A stretch of DNA of 43,250 bases from M3 sp964637445 (GTDB lineage: Bacteria > Bacteroidota > Bacteroidia > Bacteroidales > Muribaculaceae), in assembly GCA_964637445.1 (NCBI GenBank), contig CAZWWS010000016.1:1-43250 (forward strand), in the 5' to 3' direction. Each line of letters opens with the position of its first letter. Positions within the stretch are counted from its first letter, which is position 1. The position numbers and the translations under genes were made by a program. Shown piece after piece: positions 7,247 through 16,609 of this stretch. The notes below the pieces were generated by a model that had not been told where the DNA came from, searched no databases, and saw only the letters and a list, made by a program, of their open reading frames with translations.

Positions 7247-9793
7247 ATGCGCTATATTTTATTCCAAATATTGCTACTCACAACAATATTAAGTTTCCCC
7301 ATTCCGATATTTGCAAATCCGACTACTCGTATCCAAGGGATAGTGGTGGATTCTCTTTCTCAAGAGACACTCCCATTTGTGGCAATATTTCTCAAGAATT
7401 CCGATAGGGGCACTCTTACTGACGAGCAAGGACAATTCAACATATCTACTCTCTCCGATTTTGAATCTGTTGAAGTCTCTGCAATAGGATATCGAAAAAA
7501 AAATATCCAAGTCAGAAAAGGCGTCACTACAACTCTTAGAGTAGAACTTGTCCCAACAGGAGTAGCTCTGAATGAAGTGGTCGTAAGACCTAAAAAAGAA
7601 AAATACTCAAAGAAAAACAATCCGGCAGTTGCTTTTGTCGAACGAATAATGAAAGCTCGTCATGCCAACGACCCAAGGCGACTACCTTACTATAACTACG
7701 AAAAATATGAGAAAATAACACTCGCTTTGAATAATTTCAAGGCCGACCAACAAGATGGCTGGATGTCGAAAAATTTTGGTTTTTTACAAGATTACATTGA
7801 TACGTCCGAAATATCAGGTAAGCCTATACTAAACTTTTCCGTAAAAGAAAAAGTCAGCAGTATTCATCATCGATTAACGCCAAGCGGTGAAAAAGAATAT
7901 GTGAGCGGAATAAAACGAGTGGGCTTAGATGATATTGCCGATCAAGAAGCAGTACAGACATTCATCGAAGACATATTCAGAGAAGTTGATATATATAATA
8001 ACGACATTAATATACTTCAAAATCGGTTTGTCAGTCCTTTATCACGAATTGCTACCGATTTTTATAAATATTATCTGACTGATACGATTTGCATCGAAGG
8101 GGATAGTTGTATTGAATTGACATTTGTTCCCCACACCCCCCAAACATTTGGTTTTACGGGGCGATTATACGTTCCCAAGAACGACTCAACGATGTTTGTA
8201 AAGAAAATCATAATGATGGTTCCAAAATCAATTAACTTGAACTTCGTTGATTATTTATTAATCTCTCAAGAATACCGAAAGGCAGCAGATGGTTCTCGTC
8301 TAAAAACAAAAGATGACATGACCATTGAATTCTCTATTATTCCCGGATTACAAGGATTATATGCTCGACGCAATACCATATATCAAAATCATTCTTTAGA
8401 ACCTCCGCATGACGAAAGTATTTTTGATTATGCCCAACGTGAAATAATTGACCCCAAAGCCCATAATCGTGATAATGAATTTTGGGACAATCAACGATTA
8501 TCCAAGATTACAAAAAATGAAGATAATATTTCCAATATGATTGCTCTGCTAAGAGCCAATCCTATTTATTATTGGTCGGAACAAGTTTTGAAAGTGTTAG
8601 TGGGTGGATATATTCCAACGGATAATCCGAGCAAAATTGACATCGGACCGGTTAATACCACTATGAGCTTTAATGACATAGAAGGGACTCGCTTTAGAGT
8701 TGGTGCGATGACAACTGCCAATCTTAGCAAACATTGGTTTGGTAGAGGCTACTTAGCCTATGGCTTGAAGGACAGAAAGCCTAAATATAGTGCTGAAATA
8801 GAATATTCGTTTAATGAGAAGAAGTATCATCCCCGCGAATTTCCGGTGCATTCCATTCGAGCATTCCATCAATATGATGTTGACATGTTAGGTCAGCACT
8901 ATATGTTTACAAATATGGATAATATCTTTTTATCCTTAAAGCGACAAGACGATCTTCAAATGACCTATCATAGATTGTCCAAACTTGAATACACATTAGA
9001 GTTATACAACAACTTTTCAATTGTTGCGGGAATATCTCATGAAAGACAAGAAGCGACAGATTATATGCCATTTAAGAATGGGAGAGGAGAGGTGTATTCT
9101 CACTATAGTGAAACCGCGCTAAATCTGCAACTACGATATGCTCCCGGCGAAAAGTTCTTTCAAGCAAAGACCGTTCGCATCCCCGTTAATTTAGATGCAC
9201 CTATATTCGTATTAACCCACACTTTCGCGCCCCCAAATTTATTTGGGAATACATTTGCAGTCAACAAGACAGAATTAAGTATTCAGAAGCGCTTTTGGTT
9301 TTCTGCATTCGGATACACCGATATTATAATAAAGGGTGGTAAGGTTTGGAGCAAATCCCCATATCCTAATTTATTAATACCGAATGCGAATTTATCATAC
9401 ACAATACAACCTGAGAGCTATTCGATGATGAACGCAATGGAATTTATCAACGACCAATATGTCTCATGGGACATAACATATTGGGCAAATGGGACTATAT
9501 TTAATCGAATCCCATTCTTCAATAAATTACAATTGCGCGAAGTCTTCACATTTAAGGGGCTGTACGGCAAACTCTCCAACAAGAACAATCCGAATATCAA
9601 CACCGAATTGTATCAATTCCCTACAATATCTCATACTCAACTAATGGACGACACCCCATACATGGAAGCCGGAGTGGGCATTGATAATATTTTCAAAATA
9701 CTTCGATTGGATTATATTTGGAGATTGACCTATCGCGATAATATCGGGATTGATAAATCCGGACTTAGAGTAGCTTTACATATCACATTCTGA
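7247..9793 (+). CDS. DUF5686 outer-membrane protein with carboxypeptidase-like regulatory domain
   Basis: The 848-residue protein has a signal peptide (residues about 1-23, ending IFANP). A CarboxypepD_reg-like beta-sandwich follows (about 27-108: RIQGIVVDSLSQETLPFVAI, GTLTDEQGQF, EVSAIGYRKKNI, then LNEVVVRP), the plug-side module common in TonB-linked Bacteroidetes proteins. The remainder is a long DUF5686 region that looks like a beta-barrel, with alternating aromatic strands and a terminal Phe (LRVALHITF) as in BAM-inserted outer-membrane proteins. No SusD partner or TonB-box evidence is seen, and it stands alone. It probably sits in the outer membrane; substrate and role are unknown. Confidence 0.85.
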   Translation: MRYILFQILLLTTILSFPIPIFANPTTRIQGIVVDSLSQETLPFVAIFLKNSDRGTLTDEQGQFNISTLSDFESVEVSAIGYRKKNIQVRKGVTTTLRVELVPTGVALNEVVVRPKKEKYSKKNNPAVAFVERIMKARHANDPRRLPYYNYEKYEKITLALNNFKADQQDGWMSKNFGFLQDYIDTSEISGKPILNFSVKEKVSSIHHRLTPSGEKEYVSGIKRVGLDDIADQEAVQTFIEDIFREVDIYNNDINILQNRFVSPLSRIATDFYKYYLTDTICIEGDSCIELTFVPHTPQTFGFTGRLYVPKNDSTMFVKKIIMMVPKSINLNFVDYLLISQEYRKAADGSRLKTKDDMTIEFSIIPGLQGLYARRNTIYQNHSLEPPHDESIFDYAQREIIDPKAHNRDNEFWDNQRLSKITKNEDNISNMIALLRANPIYYWSEQVLKVLVGGYIPTDNPSKIDIGPVNTTMSFNDIEGTRFRVGAMTTANLSKHWFGRGYLAYGLKDRKPKYSAEIEYSFNEKKYHPREFPVHSIRAFHQYDVDMLGQHYMFTNMDNIFLSLKRQDDLQMTYHRLSKLEYTLELYNNFSIVAGISHERQEATDYMPFKNGRGEVYSHYSETALNLQLRYAPGEKFFQAKTVRIPVNLDAPIFVLTHTFAPPNLFGNTFAVNKTELSIQKRFWFSAFGYTDIIIKGGKVWSKSPYPNLLIPNANLSYTIQPESYSMMNAMEFINDQYVSWDITYWANGTIFNRIPFFNKLQLREVFTFKGLYGKLSNKNNPNINTELYQFPTISHTQLMDDTPYMEAGVGIDNIFKILRLDYIWRLTYRDNIGIDKSGLRVALHITF

Positions 9794-9879
9794 TTGGTGT
9801 ATCATTCTTTAATCGATTTATAAATCACATATTATCACATAAAAAGTTAGTTTTTTATTTATTATTGCAAAGTTTACGC

Positions 9880-9887
9880 TATCTTTG
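9880..9887 (+). promoter_or_regulatory. -7 box for the sppA operon
   Basis: TATCTTTG is an excellent TAnnTTTG match, 24 nt before the ATG at 9912. A TTG inside this box (9885) opens a longer frame but cannot be the start if transcription begins downstream of it. Confidence 0.65.
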
Positions 9888-9911
9888 CATAAAGCAAAAT
9901 ATATAAATTTT

Positions 9912-11678
9912 ATGATGAAACAATTTTTATCCGCGTTTTTGGGATCCATGGCTGCTCTATGGATAACTATAATACTTAGTTCCATATTATCTATTATTAT
10001 GACAATCGCAATGTTTGCTGGATTGGGAGCATCTACTCCAACTGTCACTATTGAAGATAAATCTATCCTTCACATTGATTTATCAGGGACAATCATAGAG
10101 TATGAGAAACCGGCAAATTTAATGGATCAATTAGACCAATTATATGGCGAAGGGAATACGCAAATCCCTCTAAACAATTTATTGAAAGCTATTAACGATG
10201 CAGCAGACGACAATCGAATTGAAGGCATATATTTGGATTGCAAAGGTATTAATGCTGGACTTGCATCTTCAAATGCGATATTGGATGCACTAAAAAATTT
10301 CAAAAATTCCGGCAAATGGATTTTAGCATACAGCGACAATTATGCTCAAGGAGATTATTATTTGGCATGTAGCGCTGATTCAATTCTTTTAAATCCGGTT
10401 GGACTGGTTGACATTCACGGTATTGGCGCCACAACTTTATTCTACAAAGGTCTACTTGATAAATTAGGCGTCGAAATGCAAGTTATTAAAGTTGGCACAT
10501 TCAAAAGCGCAGTTGAGCCATTTATGTTAACCGAGATGAGCGATGCCAATCGATTACAGCAAGAAGTATATCTCAACAATATATGGAACTACATGAGTAG
10601 CCGTATTGGAGAGATGCGTGGAGTTACAAGTGAGGAAATTAATTTGTGGGCAGATAGCATTATTCCAACTGATGCACCAACAAATTTAGTTACAAAAAAA
10701 GTTGTTGATGGGTTGTGCTATCGTCATGAGGTTGATTCAATTTTAGCGAATTACACCGATTGTGATGTTGATGATTTGAAATTAATTTCGCCTTTCGATT
10801 ACCACAATGCCACAAAAGCGATTAAAGACTCCGATAATAATATCGCCGTATTATACGCAGAGGGCAATATCGTTGATACTGGCGACGAAGGTATCGTTGG
10901 TGCAGATATGGCTCCATTAATTATTGAACTTGCCAACGATGACGATATTGATGCCATGGTTTTGCGCGTTAATTCAGGTGGTGGTAGCGCCTTTGCTTCA
11001 GAACAAATATGGGAAGCATTAGAAGTTTTCAAATCTAAAGGGAAGACTTTCTATGTCTCGATGGGTGACTATGCCGCATCAGGGGGATACTATATTTCTT
11101 GTGGCGCAAATAAAATTTATGCCGAACCTTTGACTTTGACTGGTTCTATCGGGATTTTTGGTCTAATCCCATCAACCCACAAATTGATGACTGAACATTT
11201 AGGAATCACTTATGGGACTATCGCGACAAATCCTAATGCTCAAATGTCAACATTCGAACCGATGACTGATATTCAACGAAACTCAATGCAACAAATGATT
11301 AATCGTGGATATGAAACTTTCGTTGGTCGTTGCGCACAAGGCCGAAATATGCCTATCGACTCAATTAAGGCTATTGCCGAAGGTCGCGTATGGGACGGGA
11401 CTGAGGCTCTAAAATTAAACTTAGTCGACCAATTGGGGGGTCTTGATATAACTATTACCGATTTAGCATCAGATTTAGGATATTCGGAATATAACATCGT
11501 AGAATATCCGAATACTGAATCCGATTGGATGAAAGAATTATTCGGCATCAAGGCTTATGCAACTGAAAGCATTCTTAAAGACGAGCTTGGCTCAATGTAT
11601 TTATACTATCGCGAGGGGCGTCAATTATTGGATATGTCCAATATACAATGTCGTATGCAACCGGTAATTCTAAAATAA
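9912..11678 (+). CDS. sppA: Signal peptide peptidase SppA (protease IV, 67K type)
   Basis: About 588 residues, the size of the long SppA class with tandem S49 domains. An N-terminal membrane anchor (about residues 10-40) is followed by the first domain carrying the general-base Lys in KVGTFKSAVEPF. The second domain has LRVNSGGGSAFASE and the nucleophile Ser in DYAASGGYYISCGA, followed by LTGSIGIFG. This Ser/Lys protease degrades cleaved signal peptides and other membrane polypeptides on the periplasmic face of the inner membrane. I chose the ATG at 9912 (MMKQFLSAF; 9915 is also possible) because an upstream TTG lies inside the promoter. It leads a tight block with lpxK 10 nt downstream. Confidence 0.95.
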   Translation: MMKQFLSAFLGSMAALWITIILSSILSIIMTIAMFAGLGASTPTVTIEDKSILHIDLSGTIIEYEKPANLMDQLDQLYGEGNTQIPLNNLLKAINDAADDNRIEGIYLDCKGINAGLASSNAILDALKNFKNSGKWILAYSDNYAQGDYYLACSADSILLNPVGLVDIHGIGATTLFYKGLLDKLGVEMQVIKVGTFKSAVEPFMLTEMSDANRLQQEVYLNNIWNYMSSRIGEMRGVTSEEINLWADSIIPTDAPTNLVTKKVVDGLCYRHEVDSILANYTDCDVDDLKLISPFDYHNATKAIKDSDNNIAVLYAEGNIVDTGDEGIVGADMAPLIIELANDDDIDAMVLRVNSGGGSAFASEQIWEALEVFKSKGKTFYVSMGDYAASGGYYISCGANKIYAEPLTLTGSIGIFGLIPSTHKLMTEHLGITYGTIATNPNAQMSTFEPMTDIQRNSMQQMINRGYETFVGRCAQGRNMPIDSIKAIAEGRVWDGTEALKLNLVDQLGGLDITITDLASDLGYSEYNIVEYPNTESDWMKELFGIKAYATESILKDELGSMYLYYREGRQLLDMSNIQCRMQPVILK

Positions 11679-11688
11679 GTATTTTGGA

Positions 11689-12777
11689 ATGAAAAAGAAC
11701 AAGTTTATTTCTGCAGTAATTCTGTGGCCACTATCAAAAATATATGGCGCAGTTGTCGCTGTGCGAAATTACTTGTTCGATTGGCAGATATTAAAGCAAC
11801 AAGAATTTAGTGTTCCGGTAATTGTTGTTGGCAATATTGCTGTAGGAGGGACAGGCAAAACGCCTCATACAGAATATATCATCGAAGCAATGCGATATTC
11901 TTATCGCATTGGTGTTTTAAGTCGAGGATACAAACGTCACACCAAAGGTTTTGTTTTAGCTTCTCGACAATCCACACCATCAGATATTGGCGACGAGCCA
12001 TACCAAATATATCAGAAATATGCTTCTGATATTAAAGTGGCCGTGTGCGAAAATCGATGTGAGGGGATTCAGAAACTTTTAGACATTGATCACAATATCA
12101 ATCTGATTGTTCTTGACGACGCTTTTCAACATCGATATGTAAAACCTACCGCATCTGTCGTTCTCACAGAATTTAAGCGTCCGGTATACAATGATGATTT
12201 ATTGCCGTTAGGGCGATTAAGAGAGTCTCCTCGTGCTCTAAATCGTGCCGATATTATTGTGGTAACAAAATGCCCCGACGAAATAAAGCCGATGGATTTG
12301 CGAATTATAACCAAAAATCTAAATCTATTCCCATATCAGAAATTATTTTTCTCTCGCTATATTTATGGGAATTTAGTATCGGTTTTTCCTGATGATGTTA
12401 CAACAATTCCTTATTTAGATTGGTTGAAATCGACCGATACCGTTTTAGTGGTTTCCGGGGTAGCAAATCCACGTCCATTTGTCCGATATATCAAATCTCA
12501 TAGTTGCAAGGTAAAAGTGTTGCATTTTCCTGATCACCATAACTTTACTCGCAAAGATCTACAACTCATTCGCGACAAATTCAATGCAATCAAAAGCGCT
12601 AATAAATTTATCATTACAACTGAGAAGGATTCTGTTCGATTGGCATGCAATCCGTATTACCCACACGAACTTCGGGCGATTACATACTATTTGCCAATTA
12701 GAGTTGAATTCTTATCGCAATCAAATCTCGTTTTTGAGGATGAATTACGTCGTTTGATATTACCAAACAGAAATTAG
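11689..12777 (+). CDS. lpxK: Tetraacyldisaccharide 4'-kinase
   Basis: The 362-residue protein has the LpxK P-loop GNIAVGGTGKTPHTEYI near residue 48, the GVLSRGYKR segment and LDDAFQHRYV, whose Asp-Asp and Gln-His pairs are conserved for metal and catalysis. LpxK phosphorylates the 4' position of the lipid A disaccharide precursor at the inner-membrane surface, giving lipid IVA. An N-terminal hydrophobic segment provides the membrane anchor. It starts 10 nt after sppA and is followed 13 nt later by punA, so all are probably on one transcript. Its presence confirms a Gram-negative envelope. Confidence 0.96.
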   Translation: MKKNKFISAVILWPLSKIYGAVVAVRNYLFDWQILKQQEFSVPVIVVGNIAVGGTGKTPHTEYIIEAMRYSYRIGVLSRGYKRHTKGFVLASRQSTPSDIGDEPYQIYQKYASDIKVAVCENRCEGIQKLLDIDHNINLIVLDDAFQHRYVKPTASVVLTEFKRPVYNDDLLPLGRLRESPRALNRADIIVVTKCPDEIKPMDLRIITKNLNLFPYQKLFFSRYIYGNLVSVFPDDVTTIPYLDWLKSTDTVLVVSGVANPRPFVRYIKSHSCKVKVLHFPDHHNFTRKDLQLIRDKFNAIKSANKFIITTEKDSVRLACNPYYPHELRAITYYLPIRVEFLSQSNLVFEDELRRLILPNRN

Positions 12778-12790
12778 TATAACATTAAAA

Positions 12791-13618
12791 ATGACAAATA
12801 TGCTTCAAAGAATTAAACAGACAGCCGAATATATCCGCTCGAAAGTGTCCGAGATTCCACAAACAGCTATAATTTTGGGTACAGGGCTTGGCGCATTAGT
12901 AGATCACATCACAGACAAACAATATATCCCTTATACAGAAATTCCCAATTTCCCCATTTCTACTGTTGAGGGACATAGTGGCAACCTTATTTTCGGAAAA
13001 TTGGGTTCGAAGCGAGTAATGGCAATGCAAGGTCGTTTCCATTATTACGAAGGTTATGACATGAAACAAGTCACATTCCCAATCCGAGTAATGAAAGCTT
13101 TAGGTATCAAGACTTTGTTTGTTTCAAATGCTGCCGGTGGAATGAATCCGAATTTTAAGATTGGTGATATTATGATTATAACCGATCATATCAATCTATT
13201 CCCGGAGCATCCGCTTCGAGGCAAAAATCATGAAGAATTAGGAGTACGTTTCCCCGATATGAGCGAAGCTTATTCTAATCGATTGATCAATGAGGCAAAA
13301 ACAATCGCATTTGAAAAAGGTATTCGGGTGGTGGAAGGGGTGTACGTTGGTACCCAAGGACCAACATTTGAGACACCGGCTGAATATCGATATTTCCATC
13401 GAATAGGTGGGGATGCGGTAGGTATGTCAACGGTGCCGGAAGTTATCGTTGCTCGCCATAGCGATCTCGAAGTATTTGCAGTATCAGTAATCACAGATTT
13501 GGGCGTTGAGGGCATTGTCGAAAAAGTTTCTCACGAGGAAGTGCAGAAAGCCGCTCAATCTGCGCAGCCTTACATGATGGAGATTATGAAAGAATTGATT
13601 AACCGTTTCGAAAATTAA
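12791..13618 (+). CDS. punA: Purine nucleoside phosphorylase (trimeric, inosine/guanosine type)
   Basis: The 275-residue protein matches the PNP/MTAP family of about 270-290 residues. Visible motifs are ILGTGLGALVDHI (phosphate loop), EGHSGNLIFG, QGRFHYYEGY, SNAAGGMNP and GMSTVPEVIVARH, with the purine-site Asn replaced by Asp in VITDLGVEG. It cleaves inosine and guanosine with phosphate to free base and ribose-1-phosphate in the cytosol, for purine salvage. It lies between lpxK and thiL in the same direction, with gaps of 13 and 2 nt. The symbol is by family convention; substrate range cannot be fixed from sequence. Confidence 0.93.
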   Translation: MTNMLQRIKQTAEYIRSKVSEIPQTAIILGTGLGALVDHITDKQYIPYTEIPNFPISTVEGHSGNLIFGKLGSKRVMAMQGRFHYYEGYDMKQVTFPIRVMKALGIKTLFVSNAAGGMNPNFKIGDIMIITDHINLFPEHPLRGKNHEELGVRFPDMSEAYSNRLINEAKTIAFEKGIRVVEGVYVGTQGPTFETPAEYRYFHRIGGDAVGMSTVPEVIVARHSDLEVFAVSVITDLGVEGIVEKVSHEEVQKAAQSAQPYMMEIMKELINRFEN

Positions 13619-13620
13619 CG

Positions 13621-14655
13621 ATGTCTGAAAAGCAAACAGAAATATCTCAACTTGGAGAATTTGGCTTAATTGATCATATCACAGCAAATCTTCCTATTCA
13701 CAATAAATCAACTTTAACCGGAGTAGGGGATGATTGTGCTGTGCTTAAATATGACGATAGCAATATCCTTGTATCCTCCGATATCTTACTTGAGGGAATA
13801 CACTTTGACTTGACATATGTCCCATTGAAACATTTAGGATATAAAGCGGCTGTAGTTAATTTCTCGGATATATATGCGATGAATGGGACGCCTCGACAAA
13901 TTACAGTGTCGTTGGGTATCTCTAAAAGATTTACCGTCGAACATATCGAGACATTATATGAAGGTTTACGACTTGCTTGTGAAGTCTATGGTGTAGATTT
14001 AGTCGGGGGTGATACTACATCTTCTAAACAAGGTTTAGTCATTAGCATCACATGTATTGGAGAAGCGCCAAAAGATAAAATTGCATATCGAAGTGGAGCG
14101 AAAGATACTGATTTGATATGTGTGAGCGGTGATTTGGGAGCTGCATATATGGGCTTGCAACTTCTTGAACGAGAGAAAACCATTTCAATGGATCAGAAAG
14201 ACTTTGAGCCTGATTTCTCCGGAAAAGAATATATCATAGAACGTCAACTTAAACCCGAAGCGAGAAAAGACATCATCAAAGATTTAGCAGATTTACAAAT
14301 CGTTCCAACCGCAATGATTGACATTTCAGATGGGCTATCATCTGAGTTATTACACATCTGCAAACGAAGCAATGTTGGATGCCGGATATACGAAGCTCGT
14401 ATCCCCATCGATTATCAAACGGCAATTATGGCCGAAGAATTTGGAATGAATTTAGTCACAGCGGCTTTGAATGGTGGTGAAGACTATGAATTATTATTTA
14501 CCATACCTTTGTATTGTCACAAACAAATCGAATCAATGCAAGGCGTGAAAATAATAGGACACATCACAAAACTCGAGCTTGGTTGTGCCATGATTACCCG
14601 AGATGATTCCGAAATTCCATTAAAGGCTCAAGGCTGGAATCATTTGGAGGAATAA
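13621..14655 (+). CDS. thiL: Thiamine-monophosphate kinase
   Basis: The 344-residue protein belongs to the PurM/ThiL fold. It shows QLGEFGLIDHI at the N terminus, GVGDDCAVL (metal-binding Asp pair near residue 36), SSDILLEGIHFD, NFSDIYAMNGTP, DLVGGDTTSS, IDISDGLSSEL and NGGEDYELLF. ThiL uses ATP to convert thiamine phosphate to thiamine diphosphate, the last step of cofactor synthesis. It begins 2 nt after the punA stop, so it is co-transcribed and probably translationally coupled. No TPP riboswitch is apparent upstream, which fits a constitutive housekeeping role. Confidence 0.96.
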   Translation: MSEKQTEISQLGEFGLIDHITANLPIHNKSTLTGVGDDCAVLKYDDSNILVSSDILLEGIHFDLTYVPLKHLGYKAAVVNFSDIYAMNGTPRQITVSLGISKRFTVEHIETLYEGLRLACEVYGVDLVGGDTTSSKQGLVISITCIGEAPKDKIAYRSGAKDTDLICVSGDLGAAYMGLQLLEREKTISMDQKDFEPDFSGKEYIIERQLKPEARKDIIKDLADLQIVPTAMIDISDGLSSELLHICKRSNVGCRIYEARIPIDYQTAIMAEEFGMNLVTAALNGGEDYELLFTIPLYCHKQIESMQGVKIIGHITKLELGCAMITRDDSEIPLKAQGWNHLEE

Positions 14656-14693
14656 AACGATGACAGAGTATAAAATTTGTCATTAAATTTTAC

Positions 14694-14701
14694 TAATTTT
14701 G
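14694..14701 (+). promoter_or_regulatory. Candidate -7 box for nusB
   Basis: TAATTTTG fits TAnnTTTG and is 30 nt before the ATG at 14732. A TTG codon overlapping it (14699) is in frame with nusB but is unlikely as a start. Confidence 0.5.
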
Positions 14702-14731
14702 TACTCACAAATATTAGAACATTTAAGCATC

Positions 14732-16156
14732 ATGATAAATCGTATTTTGATAAGAATAAAAGTAGTGCAGATGCTCTACTCTTATTTATTGACTCGCTCT
14801 GAATTCAAGATTTTACCGGAGCCGGAATCAGCTTCAAAGGACAAAAAATTTGCCTACTCACTTTATCTCGATTTGCTATTATTAATTCTTGAACTTTCAG
14901 GATATAATGTACAAGGAGACAAAAAATCGCCATTACAAGTTGTTAATTCAGACAATAGAATTTCGGCTAATAAAGTTGCTCGTTCGCTTAGCACCGACAA
15001 CGACATTAAACAATTGATCCTCAGAGGAAGCCGTACAATCACCGATTTTGACGAAGCAATCGTACAGATTTATTTGTCCATTACGACATCTTCATTGTTT
15101 AAGGATTACAATAAAACGAAAAAGACAGAGATAAAAGACGATGTTGAGTTTTGGCTTGTCGCCCTTAACACAATAATTCTTCGTGAGCCTCTTTTCATTC
15201 AAGCCATCCGAAAAAATCCTATGTTTACCAACAATGGATATGAAATGGCAGTAGAGATGATCACCGAAACTCTTCATAGCTATGCAGATACTCGAATCTC
15301 TCTTGAGACGGCAAAAAGGAATTTAGCTACATCAATGGATAAAGCGTACGAACTATATCATGCGTTACTAACACTTCCTATTGCGATCACAAATGCTCAC
15401 AACGAACGATTAGAGACAGCGAAACAAAAGTATTTACCGACATATGAAGATCTAAATCCTAATATGCGTTTAGTCGATAATCAATTTATCACCGCATTGA
15501 AGCAAAACTTAGACCTTCAGTCTTATCTTGATGAAAATCCAATTTCATGGGATGAAGACTATGTCTTCATTAAGAAGATGTTGGACAATATTCTCGCCTC
15601 AGAAACGTATGCCGAATATCTAAACTCTCCCATATCATACGAGAATGATTGTGAATTTTGGCGTAATGTTTTCAAGAGGATCATACTCCCATCCGAAGAA
15701 TTATCTGAAGCATTGGAAGCCAAATCATTGTATTGGAACGATGACCTAAACACAATGGGGACTTTCGTACTTAAGAGCGTAAAACAATTCGCCAATAGTG
15801 ATGGCTTACAAGTAGCTTTATTGCCTAAATTTAAGGATGGTGAAGATGAACTTTTTGGACATAATTTATTTGTCGAAACAATCCGCCACAAAGATGAGTA
15901 TCAAGAATATATTTATAAATTCATTAATGAGAGCCAATGGGATCCCGAGCGACTTGCATTTATGGATTTAATAATAATGATGCTCGCTATTTCTGAGATG
16001 CTCAATTTCCCCAATATTCCGATAGCTGTTACTCTTAATGAGTACATTGAAATAGCCAATTTCTACAGCACACCAAAAAGCGGACAATTTATTAATGGTA
16101 TTTTATATTCAGTAATAAATTATCTAAAAAAAGAAGGTAAGTTAATCAAAGATTAG
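14732..16156 (+). CDS. nusB: Transcription antitermination factor NusB, long form with internal duplication
   Basis: The N terminus (MINRILIRIKVVQMLYSY) and the C-terminal NusB domain (about residues 385-474, including LAFMDLIIMMLAISEM, FPNIPIAVTLNEYIEIA and PKSGQFINGIL) identify the protein. NusB acts with S10/NusE in rRNA antitermination complexes. At 474 residues it is much longer than E. coli NusB (139) and longer than the roughly 310-residue Bacteroides form I recall. Residues about 15-185 and 181-355 align with a constant offset of about 166-170: LYSYLLTR/LHSYADTR, SKDKKFAYSLY/SMDKAYELY, NKVARSL/NQFITAL, DDVEFW..IILREPLF/NDCEFW..IILPSEEL, YEMAVEMITETLHSYAD/LNTMGTFVLKSVKQFAN. This is an internal tandem duplication. 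The ATG at 14732 is preferred over an upstream TTG inside the promoter. It is followed by yajC. Confidence 0.9.
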   Translation: MINRILIRIKVVQMLYSYLLTRSEFKILPEPESASKDKKFAYSLYLDLLLLILELSGYNVQGDKKSPLQVVNSDNRISANKVARSLSTDNDIKQLILRGSRTITDFDEAIVQIYLSITTSSLFKDYNKTKKTEIKDDVEFWLVALNTIILREPLFIQAIRKNPMFTNNGYEMAVEMITETLHSYADTRISLETAKRNLATSMDKAYELYHALLTLPIAITNAHNERLETAKQKYLPTYEDLNPNMRLVDNQFITALKQNLDLQSYLDENPISWDEDYVFIKKMLDNILASETYAEYLNSPISYENDCEFWRNVFKRIILPSEELSEALEAKSLYWNDDLNTMGTFVLKSVKQFANSDGLQVALLPKFKDGEDELFGHNLFVETIRHKDEYQEYIYKFINESQWDPERLAFMDLIIMMLAISEMLNFPNIPIAVTLNEYIEIANFYSTPKSGQFINGILYSVINYLKKEGKLIKD

Positions 16157-16166
16157 GCAAAAACGT

Positions 16167-16174
16167 TATATTTG
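16167..16174 (+). promoter_or_regulatory. -7 box for yajC
   Basis: TATATTTG matches TAnnTTTG, 31 nt before the yajC ATG in the short gap after nusB. Confidence 0.5.
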
Positions 16175-16204
16175 CAAATAGTATAAATTTAAATTAAATA
16201 AAAA

Positions 16205-16540
16205 ATGATTCAAACTCTCATTTCTCTTCAAGCAAATAATGGTGGAAGCGGTCTTATGAACATACTCATGATCGTTGCCCTTATCGCAATCTTCTATTTC
16301 TTTATGATTCGTCCACAACAAAAGCGCCAAAAAGAAATTCGCAAATTCCGCGAAGGTCTCAAAGTTGGAGATCGCGTTATCACCGCCGGTGGTATTTATG
16401 GCAAAATTCGTGCGATTAAAGAAACCTCATTTGTAGTAGAAATTGCCGACAACGTAAAGATCACTATCGACAAAGGCTCTATCTATGCAAGTCCGGCTGA
16501 TGCTCAAGCCGAAGCAGCATCCAAAGAAAACAATAACTAA
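16205..16540 (+). CDS. yajC: Preprotein translocase subunit YajC
   Basis: The 111-residue protein has one transmembrane helix (about residues 18-36: MNILMIVALIAIFYFFMI) followed at once by RPQQKRQKE, the YajC signature, and a small domain GLKVGDRVITAGGIYGKI. The tail is polar. YajC associates with SecDF in the inner membrane and assists Sec-dependent export. It has its own promoter box and a strong terminator 18 nt beyond the stop, so it may be largely monocistronic. Confidence 0.97.
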   Translation: MIQTLISLQANNGGSGLMNILMIVALIAIFYFFMIRPQQKRQKEIRKFREGLKVGDRVITAGGIYGKIRAIKETSFVVEIADNVKITIDKGSIYASPADAQAEAASKENNN

Positions 16541-16557
16541 ATTTTTACTATACCGCA

Positions 16558-16587
16558 AAGCCTAACCAATTGGTTAGGCTTGCGTTT
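16558..16587 (+). terminator. Rho-independent terminator after yajC
   Basis: AAGCCTAACC (16558-16567) and GGTTAGGCTT (16572-16581) form a perfect 10-bp stem with an AATT loop, extendable by flanking GC, followed by GCGTTTT. It separates yajC from the ybbR-like gene. Confidence 0.8.
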
Positions 16588-16609
16588 TATCATGACTTAA
16601 ACTATTCCG

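Noticed and set aside
14600..14732. Possible TPP riboswitch or other leader RNA around thiL and nusB
   Set aside because: No THI-box-like sequence or extended pairing was seen and the gaps are too short.
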